Counted from the first letter of the stretch, positions 1 to 5,834 are shown. The stretch: DNA of 12,008 nucleotides from Muribaculaceae bacterium (GCA_017545095.1 JAFYCU010000176.1:1-12008), one strand, 5' to 3'. Notes: a model not told the origin generated them from the letters alone. Translations and numbers: made by a program.

Positions 1-53
1 GCTATGCCTTTGAGCACATTAGTATCAGATAAGGATAATCTGAGATGACCCAT
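1..53 (-). CDS. Start of a further operon gene, possibly an acyltransferase-3 family membrane protein (partial)
   Basis: An ATG lies 3 bp after the stop codon of the acyltransferase gene before it, and the frame stays open to the window edge, giving 17 full codons that read MGHLRLSLSDTNVLKGI. The spacing matches the other tight junctions of this operon, which supports a real start. A leader ending in S-x-T-N-x-L-K-G-I-A resembles the beginning of acyltransferase-3 (OafA-like) polysaccharide acetyltransferases, where this stretch runs into the first membrane helix. That family call rests on a few residues only and is inference. The alternative is any other glycan gene, or no gene at all. Confidence 0.35.
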   Translation of the reverse strand, partial: MGHLRLSLSDTNVLKGI

Positions 54-56
54 TAG

Positions 57-689
57 TTACAGTTTTTTTGCGGGAACTCCCACATATGCACCTTCTTCAA
101 CGATATCGTGAATTACAACAGCTGACGCGCCGATAATAACATTATCACAAATCGAAATATTATCTGAAATGGTTGAATTGGTTCCAAAAAAACAGCAACT
201 ACCTATTTTTGAAAAACCAGACACTGCTGACCTTACGCCTATAAATGAGCTATTTCCCACCAAACAATTGTGGCTAATGGTTGCCCCCAAATTTAGAAGC
301 ACATTGTCCTCGATGACTACATCCTTGTCAATGATTGAACCTGGATAGATGATGACATCCTCACCAATTGTTGATGAGGGGTCAATGTAAGTAGCATTTG
401 CTATGACGGTGGCAAACGGTATTTTTCCTTTCAATGAAGCATGCAGTGATTGCTTAAAAGCCAAATGCTTATATCCAATGGCAATGAAAAGGCAATCAAA
501 GGCTCCATTTGTGTATGATTCTTCCACATCTTGTATTGTGCCAAGTCTTTTAAGCCCCTCAAAACACTGCATATCTTCTGGATAGTCGACAAAAAATCCA
601 ACGGGCAAATATCGTCCATCCCCATGAGCATAGTGAATGACTTGTGATGCCAATTCACCAGCTCCAATGATGGCTAAACGCTGTTTCAT
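57..689 (-). CDS. NeuD/PglD-like sugar acyltransferase (left-handed beta-helix)
   Basis: The predicted 210-residue protein has a Rossmann-like N-terminal domain that opens with an IIGAGELA nucleotide-binding turn (residues 7-14). From about residue 95 to 207 follows a run of hexapeptide repeats (for example IGEDVI, IEDNVL, IGASAV) that form a left-handed parallel beta-helix, ending in the usual VGVPAKK. His140 in GATISHNC fits the catalytic base of PglD/NeuD enzymes. These transfer an acetyl or other acyl group from acyl-CoA to an amino or hydroxyl group of a nucleotide sugar or sialic acid in the cytoplasm. I start at MKQRLAIIG, because the longer open frame upstream overlaps the glycosyltransferase gene. 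Its start is 2 bp from that gene's stop, so the two are co-transcribed and probably translationally coupled. The exact sugar substrate cannot be told from sequence. Confidence 0.88.
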   Translation of the reverse strand: MKQRLAIIGAGELASQVIHYAHGDGRYLPVGFFVDYPEDMQCFEGLKRLGTIQDVEESYTNGAFDCLFIAIGYKHLAFKQSLHASLKGKIPFATVIANATYIDPSSTIGEDVIIYPGSIIDKDVVIEDNVLLNLGATISHNCLVGNSSFIGVRSAVSGFSKIGSCCFFGTNSTISDNISICDNVIIGASAVVIHDIVEEGAYVGVPAKKL

Positions 690-691
690 TC

Positions 692-1615
692 TCAATAAAT
701 CTTTTTGATGATATAGTTGGGGCGTCCCTGCACCTGGCGATAAATCCGAAACAGATACAGCCCCATGAGACCGAGAAAGGTTGAAATGAGGCCAAGCGAC
801 AACAAATTGATGGCAACCAGTGATGTCCAACCGATACTAATGGCATCGCCCATTATCAACTTCTTGGCAACTAAATAGATGATGAAAATGACGCTGAAAA
901 GGGTTATCATCAAACCGATGTAGAACAAAAATTCCAACGGTTTTCCCGAAAACGTAGTGAATGCTTGAATCATGAGGGCTACTCGTTTACGGAATGTATA
1001 AGTGCTCTTCCCTGCTCTTAAACCTTTCACAACGGGGATCTCTTTCTTGTTCATTCCCACCCAGTGTATCATGCCACCAAGGAAAAGATTAGCGTCATTT
1101 AATCTTAGCAACTCACCCACAAACTTGCGTGTCATCAAACACTCTGTAAGAATATTTGCAGGTATTTTTATATCGGACAAGCGGTTAAACAACGACCAAA
1201 ATGCCGCTCCACCTTGCTTTTCGATAAGATGTCCTTTGCGTTTACTTTGCACACCATAGACCATCTCAAGGGATTTATCAGCCATCATTGCCTCATAACA
1301 CTCCACAAGGAATGATGATGGGGTTTCCAAATCGTTATCTGCCATGTAGATATAATCGCCACTGGCAAAAGCCAAGCCTGCCTGTAGAGCATAATGATGC
1401 CCAAAATTGCGAGACAGGTCAACGATGCGGATATTCGGATGCTCATTTTTTGCTTCGATTAAGTAGTCGAGAGAGTCATCCGGAGAACCATCATTAACAA
1501 AGACCATTTCATAATCGCCAATAGACAACGACGTTACAACATCTTCCATTTCGGAAATGAAACGGGCTAGAAATGGACGCGAACGATAAAGTGTGGTAAC
1601 TATTGAGAGTTTCAT
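692..1615 (-). CDS. GT2-family glycosyltransferase with two C-terminal membrane helices (GtrB/DPM1 type)
   Basis: The 307-residue protein starts with the GT-A fold pattern MKLSIVTTLYRSRPFL, followed by VNDGSPDDS (40-48), the DLSRNFGHHYALQAGL segment (66-81) shared with bactoprenyl-phosphate and dolichyl-phosphate sugar transferases, and a D-N-D metal-binding motif in MADNDLETP (91-99). Residues about 228-250 and 262-288 are two hydrophobic helices, with basic residues at the end. This layout is that of GtrB/ArnC/DPM1 enzymes, which move a sugar from a nucleotide donor onto undecaprenyl phosphate at the inner membrane, though related enzymes also build repeat units directly. It sits 4 bp after the ATP-grasp gene and 2 bp before the acyltransferase gene, so it belongs to one operon. 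Donor and acceptor are unknown. Confidence 0.9.
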   Translation of the reverse strand: MKLSIVTTLYRSRPFLARFISEMEDVVTSLSIGDYEMVFVNDGSPDDSLDYLIEAKNEHPNIRIVDLSRNFGHHYALQAGLAFASGDYIYMADNDLETPSSFLVECYEAMMADKSLEMVYGVQSKRKGHLIEKQGGAAFWSLFNRLSDIKIPANILTECLMTRKFVGELLRLNDANLFLGGMIHWVGMNKKEIPVVKGLRAGKSTYTFRKRVALMIQAFTTFSGKPLEFLFYIGLMITLFSVIFIIYLVAKKLIMGDAISIGWTSLVAINLLSLGLISTFLGLMGLYLFRIYRQVQGRPNYIIKKIY

Positions 1616-1619
1616 AAAC

Positions 1620-2741
1620 CTAAATGCCGAATTCTATTCTTTTATCGCTTTTGTAAATAGCATAACCACTACGGTCGCCGCTGCATTGAACCGCATGCAA
1701 GGAGCCGTCTGTTATTCTCGCCTCAACTATCGCAGAATAGTTCTTGGCATTAAGAATAACTTCCTTAAGCCTCTCTGTTTCTTTGCAAAGGAAATACACT
1801 CCGGAATAATTGTGTTCTGTGATTTGTGGCTTTTCAAAAGTTCCCAACGCCACATCAATGACTCCTTTTAAAAAGTCATAGCCAGTAGAAAGTTGCACAA
1901 GATTAGAACCGATAAAATCACCTCCCATACGAGCCCCAACTTCAATCACTTTGACATCACCACTCGGTGTGATTTTTAGTTCTGAGTGCGATGCCCCATA
2001 TTCTATATGCAGTGCATTCAATGCATCTATCACGATTGATTTCACTCGACTTTGAGTCTCTTCGGGCAATGATGATGGCTGATGATGTGCAAGTTCCACA
2101 AAGTAAGGGGCTCCTGTGGTGACCTTGTCGGTTATTTGTAAAATGTAATGTTGACCCTTGTAAGAAATTGACTCTACGCTGATTTCTTGTCCGTCCACAA
2201 ACTCTTCAATAATAGCTTCATGACTGAATGAAGCTTCTTGAGCTCGCGCGATTGCCGCATTAAGCGAGTCGGAGCTAATAATCTTCTCAACACCACGACT
2301 TCCTGAACGGTCAGTGGGTTTGACGATAAGGGGAAACTGAAATCCAGTCAAGTCTATTGGTATGTTTGGAGTTGCCAAAGCATATTTAGGTGAGGGCACA
2401 TTGCTCTTCATGAAACACTGGCGCATCGCATATTTATTGGTACAAGCTACAGAATAGCAATCATCATTTGCTATAAGCCCCATATGAGCTGCTACATGAT
2501 TAACGGCTATAACTGCTGTATCACTAGCTATTGTGCATATAGCATCAATGTCCTCTTCTTTGCAAATTCTCAGTATTTCTTCTTTCTCGGTAATTGAAAC
2601 AGGATAAAACTTGTCGCAAATATTGGCACATGTCGCACCTTCGCGCCAAGCGAAACAAATTGTGTAGAGCCCCATTTCTTTGGCTTTTCTCACAATTGGC
2701 TCTTGAAGATATGATGCCCCTATGATTGCGATTTTTTTCAT
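1620..2741 (-). CDS. ATP-grasp ligase of the polysaccharide operon
   Basis: The 373-residue protein has an N-terminal Rossmann-like pre-grasp domain (MKKIAIIGASYLQEPIV), a central ATP-grasp fold and a C-terminal beta-rich tail. Visible landmarks are FPLIVKPTDRSGSRGV (136-151, phosphate-binding Lys141 and glycine loop), IIEEFVDGQEISVE (177-190, adenine-side strands) and VKVIEVGARMGGD (263-275, with Glu267 as a likely magnesium ligand). The overall look is of the biotin carboxylase/carbamoyl-phosphate synthase-like ATP-grasp ligases. These enzymes join a carboxylate to an amine or thiol through an acyl-phosphate. Between a nucleotidyltransferase and a glycosyltransferase, a role in joining an amino acid or other carboxylate to a sugar is plausible, but this is inference. 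Gaps of 36 bp upstream and 4 bp downstream make it part of the operon. Its DNA is AT-rich like its operon neighbours. Confidence 0.85.
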   Translation of the reverse strand: MKKIAIIGASYLQEPIVRKAKEMGLYTICFAWREGATCANICDKFYPVSITEKEEILRICKEEDIDAICTIASDTAVIAVNHVAAHMGLIANDDCYSVACTNKYAMRQCFMKSNVPSPKYALATPNIPIDLTGFQFPLIVKPTDRSGSRGVEKIISSDSLNAAIARAQEASFSHEAIIEEFVDGQEISVESISYKGQHYILQITDKVTTGAPYFVELAHHQPSSLPEETQSRVKSIVIDALNALHIEYGASHSELKITPSGDVKVIEVGARMGGDFIGSNLVQLSTGYDFLKGVIDVALGTFEKPQITEHNYSGVYFLCKETERLKEVILNAKNYSAIVEARITDGSLHAVQCSGDRSGYAIYKSDKRIEFGI

Positions 2742-2777
2742 GATTAATTATAGAGTGCTAAAATGGCAGTTTGATAG

Positions 2778-3668
2778 TCAACTCTTTCTATCTAATTCGT
2801 CAATTACTTTGAGCAGATATTTACCGTATTGATTTTTTATCATTGGTTGTGCGAGTTGTTGCATTTTTTCTCGCGTTATCCAACCCTTTCTATAAGCTAT
2901 CCCTTCAAGGCAAGCCACTTTTAGGCCTTGCCGCTTTTCAATAACCTCTACAAATATTGAAGCCTCAGAAAGTGAGTCATGAGTGCCTGTGTCAAGCCAT
3001 GCGAATCCACGTCCCAAAGGTTTAACTCTGAGCTGACCTCGCCGCAGAAACTCTTGATTAACTGATGTGATCTCAAGTTCTCCGCGTGCTGATGGCTTTA
3101 TGTTCTTTGCGATTTCAACTACTTCGTTCGGATACATATACAAACCGACTACGGCATAATTCGATTTGGGGTTTTCAGGCTTTTCTTCTATGCTTATGCA
3201 ATTCCATTGCTCATCAAACTCTGCAACACCATATCTTTCTGGGTCATCTACCCAATATCCAAAGACGGTGGCTAACTGCTGTTTCTCCACATTCTCAGCT
3301 GCGTCATGAAGAATGTTGGAGAAATATGAGCCATAAAATATATTATCTCCAAGTATCAAGGTCACGGAATCCTTTCCTATAAACTTTTCACCTATGATGA
3401 AAGCTTGCGCTAACCCATCAGGTGAAGGTTGCTCGGCATATTCAAACTTTACTCCAAAATCAGAGCCATCACCTAATAGCCGCTTGAAGGCGGGTAAGTC
3501 CACAGGTGTTGAAATGATTAATATCTCTCGTATTCCAGCTAGCATTAAAACCGAGATTGGGTAATAAATCATCGGTTTATCATATACGGGTAGCATCTGC
3601 TTGCTCACGCCTTTAGTTATTGGATATAAACGTGTGCCAGAGCCACCAGCTAAAACGATGCCTTTCAT
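2778..3668 (-). CDS. rfbA: Glucose-1-phosphate thymidylyltransferase
   Basis: This gene (also called rmlA) makes dTDP-glucose from dTTP and glucose-1-phosphate, the entry step for dTDP-rhamnose and for dTDP-amino and deoxy sugars. The 296-residue length is normal for the family. The nucleotide-binding signature [11 protein letters not shown] is at residues 6-16, followed by [14 protein letters not shown], then [14 protein letters not shown] (77-90) and the metal-binding [10 protein letters not shown] (104-113); GLYMYP and [15 protein letters not shown] are also intact. No rfbB, rfbC or rfbD follows inside the window. Either they lie further along the operon or elsewhere in the genome, or the dTDP-glucose feeds another sugar. 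It is the first complete gene of the AT-rich glycan cassette, 58 bp after the end of the truncated flippase frame. Confidence 0.96.
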   Translation of the reverse strand: MKGIVLAGGSGTRLYPITKGVSKQMLPVYDKPMIYYPISVLMLAGIREILIISTPVDLPAFKRLLGDGSDFGVKFEYAEQPSPDGLAQAFIIGEKFIGKDSVTLILGDNIFYGSYFSNILHDAAENVEKQQLATVFGYWVDDPERYGVAEFDEQWNCISIEEKPENPKSNYAVVGLYMYPNEVVEIAKNIKPSARGELEITSVNQEFLRRGQLRVKPLGRGFAWLDTGTHDSLSEASIFVEVIEKRQGLKVACLEGIAYRKGWITREKMQQLAQPMIKNQYGKYLLKVIDELDRKS

Positions 3669-3703
3669 ATTTGATATTTTTTATAGTTAATCTGTTTTCA
3701 TAG

Positions 3704-3722
3704 GCTGCGCGAGCGCGACAGC
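3704..3722. other. Short GC-rich hairpin between the flippase stub and rfbA
   Basis: GCTGCGCG and CGCG-A-CAGC pair across a two-base centre, giving about eight base pairs with one bulged A. It is a GC-rich island at the edge of the AT-rich cassette, just after the stop codon of the flippase stub. No T-run follows on the minus strand, so it is not a convincing intrinsic terminator. It could be a weak attenuator, a leftover of the recombination junction, or chance. Confidence 0.35.
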
Positions 3723-3726
3723 TTGA

Positions 3727-3873
3727 CTACCGCAGTTTCTGTGGATAATGATAGTCCTCGACGCCGAGGGTGGCGAGCACCACGCGCGACGTGTAAAGCC
3801 CCACGATCATGGTGAGGAACATGCGGATGTAGAGCATCAGCGCGTTGCGGGCTATGCGGCGGTTGTCACTCAT
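3727..3873 (-). pseudogene. Truncated 5' end of a Wzx-type polysaccharide flippase
   Basis: An ATG directly after the repeat array opens a 48-codon frame. It reads MSDNRRIARNALMLYIRMFL, then TMIVGLYTSRVVLATLGVEDY (residues 21-41), then HYPQKLR and a stop. Residues 1-41 look like the conserved start of Wzx/oligosaccharide flippases (MOP/polysaccharide biosynthesis family) common in Bacteroidales capsule and O-antigen loci. There the family continues after EDY with a glycine-rich membrane segment, and the full protein is about 450-500 residues. Here similarity stops at about position 3750, where the sequence changes to unrelated bases. A GAGAAAGA stretch just before the ATG could act as a ribosome-binding site. 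The stub is GC-rich like the antiterminator gene, unlike the AT-rich genes after it. I read it as the remnant left when the cassette behind it was replaced. A functional short peptide or leader ORF is possible but less likely. Confidence 0.75.
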
Positions 3874-3876
3874 TCT

Positions 3877-4264
3877 TTCTCTTTGTCAACAAATTACATA
3901 CTAATTAAAACAAAATCTTCGTATAACCCTTTGTAACCCTTTGTTGACCCTTTATCCGTTTCTCTTTGTCAACAAATTATATACAAATTAAAACAAAATC
4001 TTTGTATAACCCCTTGTAACCCTTTGTTGACCCTTTATCCGTTTCTCTTTGTCTACAAATTATATACAAATTAAAACAAATTCTTCGTTGTATAAACCTT
4101 TGTACCCCTTTGTTGACCCTTTATCCGTTTCTCTATTTTCTACAAATTATATACAAATTAAAACAAAATCTTTGTATAAACCTTTGTATCCCTTTGTTAA
4201 TCCCTTGTCCGTTTCTCTTTGTCAGCAAATTACATACAAATTAAAACAAAATCTTCGTTGTATA
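3877..4264. repeat. Tandem array of about 4.7 copies of an 83-bp AT-rich unit in the operon leader
   Basis: The marker C-(A/T/G)-CAAATTA (plus strand) recurs at 3887, 3970, 4053, 4140 and 4223, giving spacings of 83, 83, 87 and 83 bp; the last, partial copy ends near 4264. Each full unit has a conserved block around ACAAATTAAAACAAA, then CCCTTTGT-like motifs 10-11 bp apart, then ATCCGTTTCTCTTTGTC. The 87-bp unit differs by small insertions. Spacing is not a multiple of three and no frame stays open through the array on the minus strand, so it is not coding. The copy closest to the flippase stub ends in GACAAAGAGAAAGA right before that ATG, so the unit may have grown by duplication of the stub's 5' untranslated region. 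It lies between the antiterminator gene and the glycan genes, inside the probable transcript. Confidence 0.93.
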
Positions 4265-4308
4265 GTTTCACAATTGAGGCTTCCAGTGCAGGAGTGATTT
4301 GCGGGGAA

Positions 4309-5379
4309 TTAATCCGCTCCATTGGCGTGGAGGGGCTGGAACTGGGCGAGGATGGTGGCGATGGTGCGCTTTTTGGCCTCGGCGGGTTTGATGGGCTGCC
4401 AGGAGGCTATGGTTGCCTGTAGTGATTGGGCGAGCTGTGGGTCGCCGGTGGCGGCGTAGAGCATGGCCTGGAGCATGGCTCGCTGCTGGGGGGCAGTGAT
4501 GCCGGGCAGGAGGCTGCGGCACTGTGCGAGCCAGTGTTCGCGCTGTGGGGCGAGCTGGAGGGCTGTGGCGGTGATGAGCATGAGTGCAGCGTGGGTGGCG
4601 GCGAGGTTGGGGGTGTCGGGCTGGAGGAGCTGGTAGCGCTGCACGAACACTTGCATGGCGGTGAGGTCATCCACGGCGAGGGACTGGTGGCGCAGATGGG
4701 CGGCGAGGGCGGCGAGGGAGCGGGGCTGGTGGGCCTCGAACTGCTTGTAGGGGTGGCGGTTGCCGTGGCCAAAGTGGAGGATGCGTATGTATTGCGACTG
4801 GATGTCGCCGGTGGAGACGATGAAGAGGTCGCCGATGGCGAGCACCACTTGTCCGCCGTCGCGTCCGGGTGCGGTGCGCAGCGTGCCTTCCACGCCGCTG
4901 AAGGGTCCGCCGATGACCTGAACGCGGTCGCCAGCTTGCAAGTCGATGTCGCTTACGCGATAGCAGGGCAGCTCGCCGGAATGAGCGTTGGCAATGGTGC
5001 GGAAGCTTTCCATGTCGCGGTCGGTGATGGTCATGTAGCGTCGCTGGCCGGTGTGGCTGTCATGCACGGTGAGCATGCGCAGGCCGGGGATGCGTGTGCG
5101 GATGTCGCGCAGGCCGGCCGCGGTGTCGCGCACGAAGAGGTAGGTGAAGAGCATCTTGCGCTGGGCGAGCACTTGCCTGCCGAAGCGGTTGACGCGCATG
5201 TAGCAGGTGGGCAGGAAGTAATCCACGGGGGGCAGCCCTTGCTGTGCACGGCTGCTGGTGAGGGCCTGGAACTGCTGGCGGATGGCAGCGATGCTCTGCG
5301 CGAGGGTGAGCACGTGCCACGCGGGTTTGTCGCCGCCGACTTGTGGCGCGGTGATGGGTTCAGGGTGTTCTTTGGGCAT
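4309..5379 (-). CDS. NusG/UpxY-like transcription antiterminator with long C-terminal extension
   Basis: The 356-residue protein begins with a NusG N-terminal domain (about residues 20-130: PAWHVLTLAQ, then FLPTCYMRVNR, then KMLFTYLFVR) and continues with a KOW motif (about 147-173: LQAGDRVQVIGGPFSGVEG). Such paralogues (UpxY in Bacteroides, RfaH and LoaP elsewhere) bind RNA polymerase early in a polysaccharide operon and let it pass terminators. UpxY proteins are usually about 170-190 residues. Here another 135 or so residues follow (about 220-356), rich in Ala, Leu and Gln and probably alpha-helical, of unknown role. I see no terminator between this gene and the glycan genes, so it most likely heads their operon and acts on it. 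It is GC-rich, like the housekeeping genes and unlike the cassette it precedes. No UpxZ-like partner gene is visible. Confidence 0.85.
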   Translation of the reverse strand: MPKEHPEPITAPQVGGDKPAWHVLTLAQSIAAIRQQFQALTSSRAQQGLPPVDYFLPTCYMRVNRFGRQVLAQRKMLFTYLFVRDTAAGLRDIRTRIPGLRMLTVHDSHTGQRRYMTITDRDMESFRTIANAHSGELPCYRVSDIDLQAGDRVQVIGGPFSGVEGTLRTAPGRDGGQVVLAIGDLFIVSTGDIQSQYIRILHFGHGNRHPYKQFEAHQPRSLAALAAHLRHQSLAVDDLTAMQVFVQRYQLLQPDTPNLAATHAALMLITATALQLAPQREHWLAQCRSLLPGITAPQQRAMLQAMLYAATGDPQLAQSLQATIASWQPIKPAEAKKRTIATILAQFQPLHANGAD

Positions 5380-5527
5380 TACAGACGATTAATAACCGAC
5401 TGATTCACAAGAACTTGAGTATTGCTCGGGCATTTACCGGGGAAAATTCGCGGTGGTGTGCCATTGAGTGGTGTTCTTGCTCGACCTCGGAGTGATGTGG
5501 CTTGCATGGCTCGGAGGGCTTATAAAA
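5380..5527 (-). promoter_or_regulatory. Untranslated leader of the antiterminator/polysaccharide operon
   Basis: About 150 nt separate the likely transcription start near 5527 from the antiterminator ATG. In Bacteroides, UpxY proteins act through the untranslated leader ahead of their own gene, so this is the expected target region. A 7-bp inverted repeat CAAGAAC/GTTCTTG (5408-5414 and 5473-5479) and two direct copies of GTGGTGT (plus strand, 5453-5459 and 5468-5474) are visible. No clear terminator hairpin is seen. The regulatory role is inferred from position. Confidence 0.45.
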
Positions 5528-5533
5528 ACACTG

Positions 5534-5541
5534 CAAAGGTA
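5534..5541 (-). promoter_or_regulatory. Bacteroidetes-type -7 promoter element of the polysaccharide operon
   Basis: On the minus strand the sequence TACCTTTG followed by CA is an exact match to the TAnnTTTG -7 element of Bacteroidetes primary-sigma promoters. I do not see a TTTG/TTG -33 element at the usual distance of 19-21 bp upstream; that stretch is only A-rich. Transcription would begin about 7 nt further, near 5527. This is the only good promoter I find ahead of the antiterminator gene. Confidence 0.6.
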
Positions 5542-5592
5542 ATGAATTTTTGAGGATTTATGCGTTTTTTGATTGTTAAACTACATTAAGAA

Positions 5593-5621
5593 GATGCTAG
5601 ATGCAAGATGCGAGATGCAAG
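5593..5621. repeat. Heptanucleotide repeat GATGCRA, four units
   Basis: Four 7-bp units in a row read GATGCTA, GATGCAA, GATGCGA, GATGCAA. A 20-bp part (5600-5619) occurs again as the reverse complement at 11269-11288. The heptads lie in an intergenic stretch upstream of the polysaccharide operon promoter. Function unknown; such short dispersed repeats can expand or shrink by slippage. Confidence 0.85.
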
Positions 5622-5647
5622 CTTCCTTAGCTCTTGGGAACGATGAT

Positions 5648-5735
5648 GACGGTGGGGACTGACAAATAGCGGCTGCATGGGCGACAAACGGTGGGGCGAC
5701 GGTGGGGGCTGCCACACAGCGGCAGCGTATGCGAC
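5648..5735. repeat. Imperfect direct repeat of about 38 bp, two copies 50 bp apart
   Basis: The stretches 5648-5685 and 5698-5735 match at 30 of 38 positions by my own alignment, sharing the core ACGGTGGGG, AGCGGC and GCGAC. Between them stands a further GGTGGGGCGAC. The region is GC-rich and noncoding as far as I can tell: the open frames across it are short and of low complexity. It is part of the roughly 300 bp between the GH13 gene end and the polysaccharide operon promoter, which otherwise holds only hairpins and the heptad repeat. Confidence 0.5.
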
Positions 5736-5777
5736 CGACGCGACCAACGATGTGAACAATGGGGGCACGACAGGCAA

Positions 5778-5816
5778 CACGCAGCCCGAGGGGCTGGGTT
5801 GCCCTCGGGCTGCGTG
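5778..5816. terminator. Perfect 15-bp hairpin downstream of the GH13 gene
   Basis: CACGCAGCCCGAGGG (5778-5792) pairs without mismatch with CCCTCGGGCTGCGTG (5802-5816) across a 9-nt loop. It lies about 66 nt after the stop codon of the GH13 gene in the sense of transcription. No T-run follows on either strand, so it is not a textbook intrinsic terminator. It could stop or protect the transcript end, or be a palindromic repeat element. The hairpin itself is certain, its role is not. Confidence 0.55.
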
Positions 5817-5834
5817 GTTGGAGGTTCATCGTGA

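Noticed and set aside
3940..3976. Hairpin TTTGTTGAC/GTCAACAAA inside the repeat unit as a conserved RNA structure
   Set aside because: The 9-bp pairing is perfect only in the unit next to the flippase stub; other units have one to several unpaired changes without compensation, so it is not a conserved stem.
3877..4264. CRISPR array
   Set aside because: Whole 83-bp units are repeated head to tail with no unique spacers between short direct repeats, and no cas gene is nearby.
3877..4264. A promoter in every repeat unit (TTGACA-like or TAATTTG stretches on the minus strand)
   Set aside because: None matches TAnnTTTG with a TTG/TTTG element at the right distance; AT-rich sequence gives such partial matches by chance.
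4049..4297. Plus-strand open frame through the tandem repeats, looking like a short repeat protein
   Set aside because: Unit spacing is 83 bp in most copies, so the frame shifts between units; only the 87-bp unit keeps it. No start context, and the strand is opposite to all genes.
4426..5403. Plus-strand open frame of 325 codons opposite the antiterminator gene
   Set aside because: It is a by-product of GC-rich coding on the minus strand: residues are mostly Gly, Ala, Val, Glu and His with no domain, and the minus-strand protein has clear NusG and KOW motifs.
5380..5580. Invertible promoter of the Bacteroides fragilis capsule type
   Set aside because: I see no pair of long inverted repeats flanking the promoter element and no invertase gene in the window.
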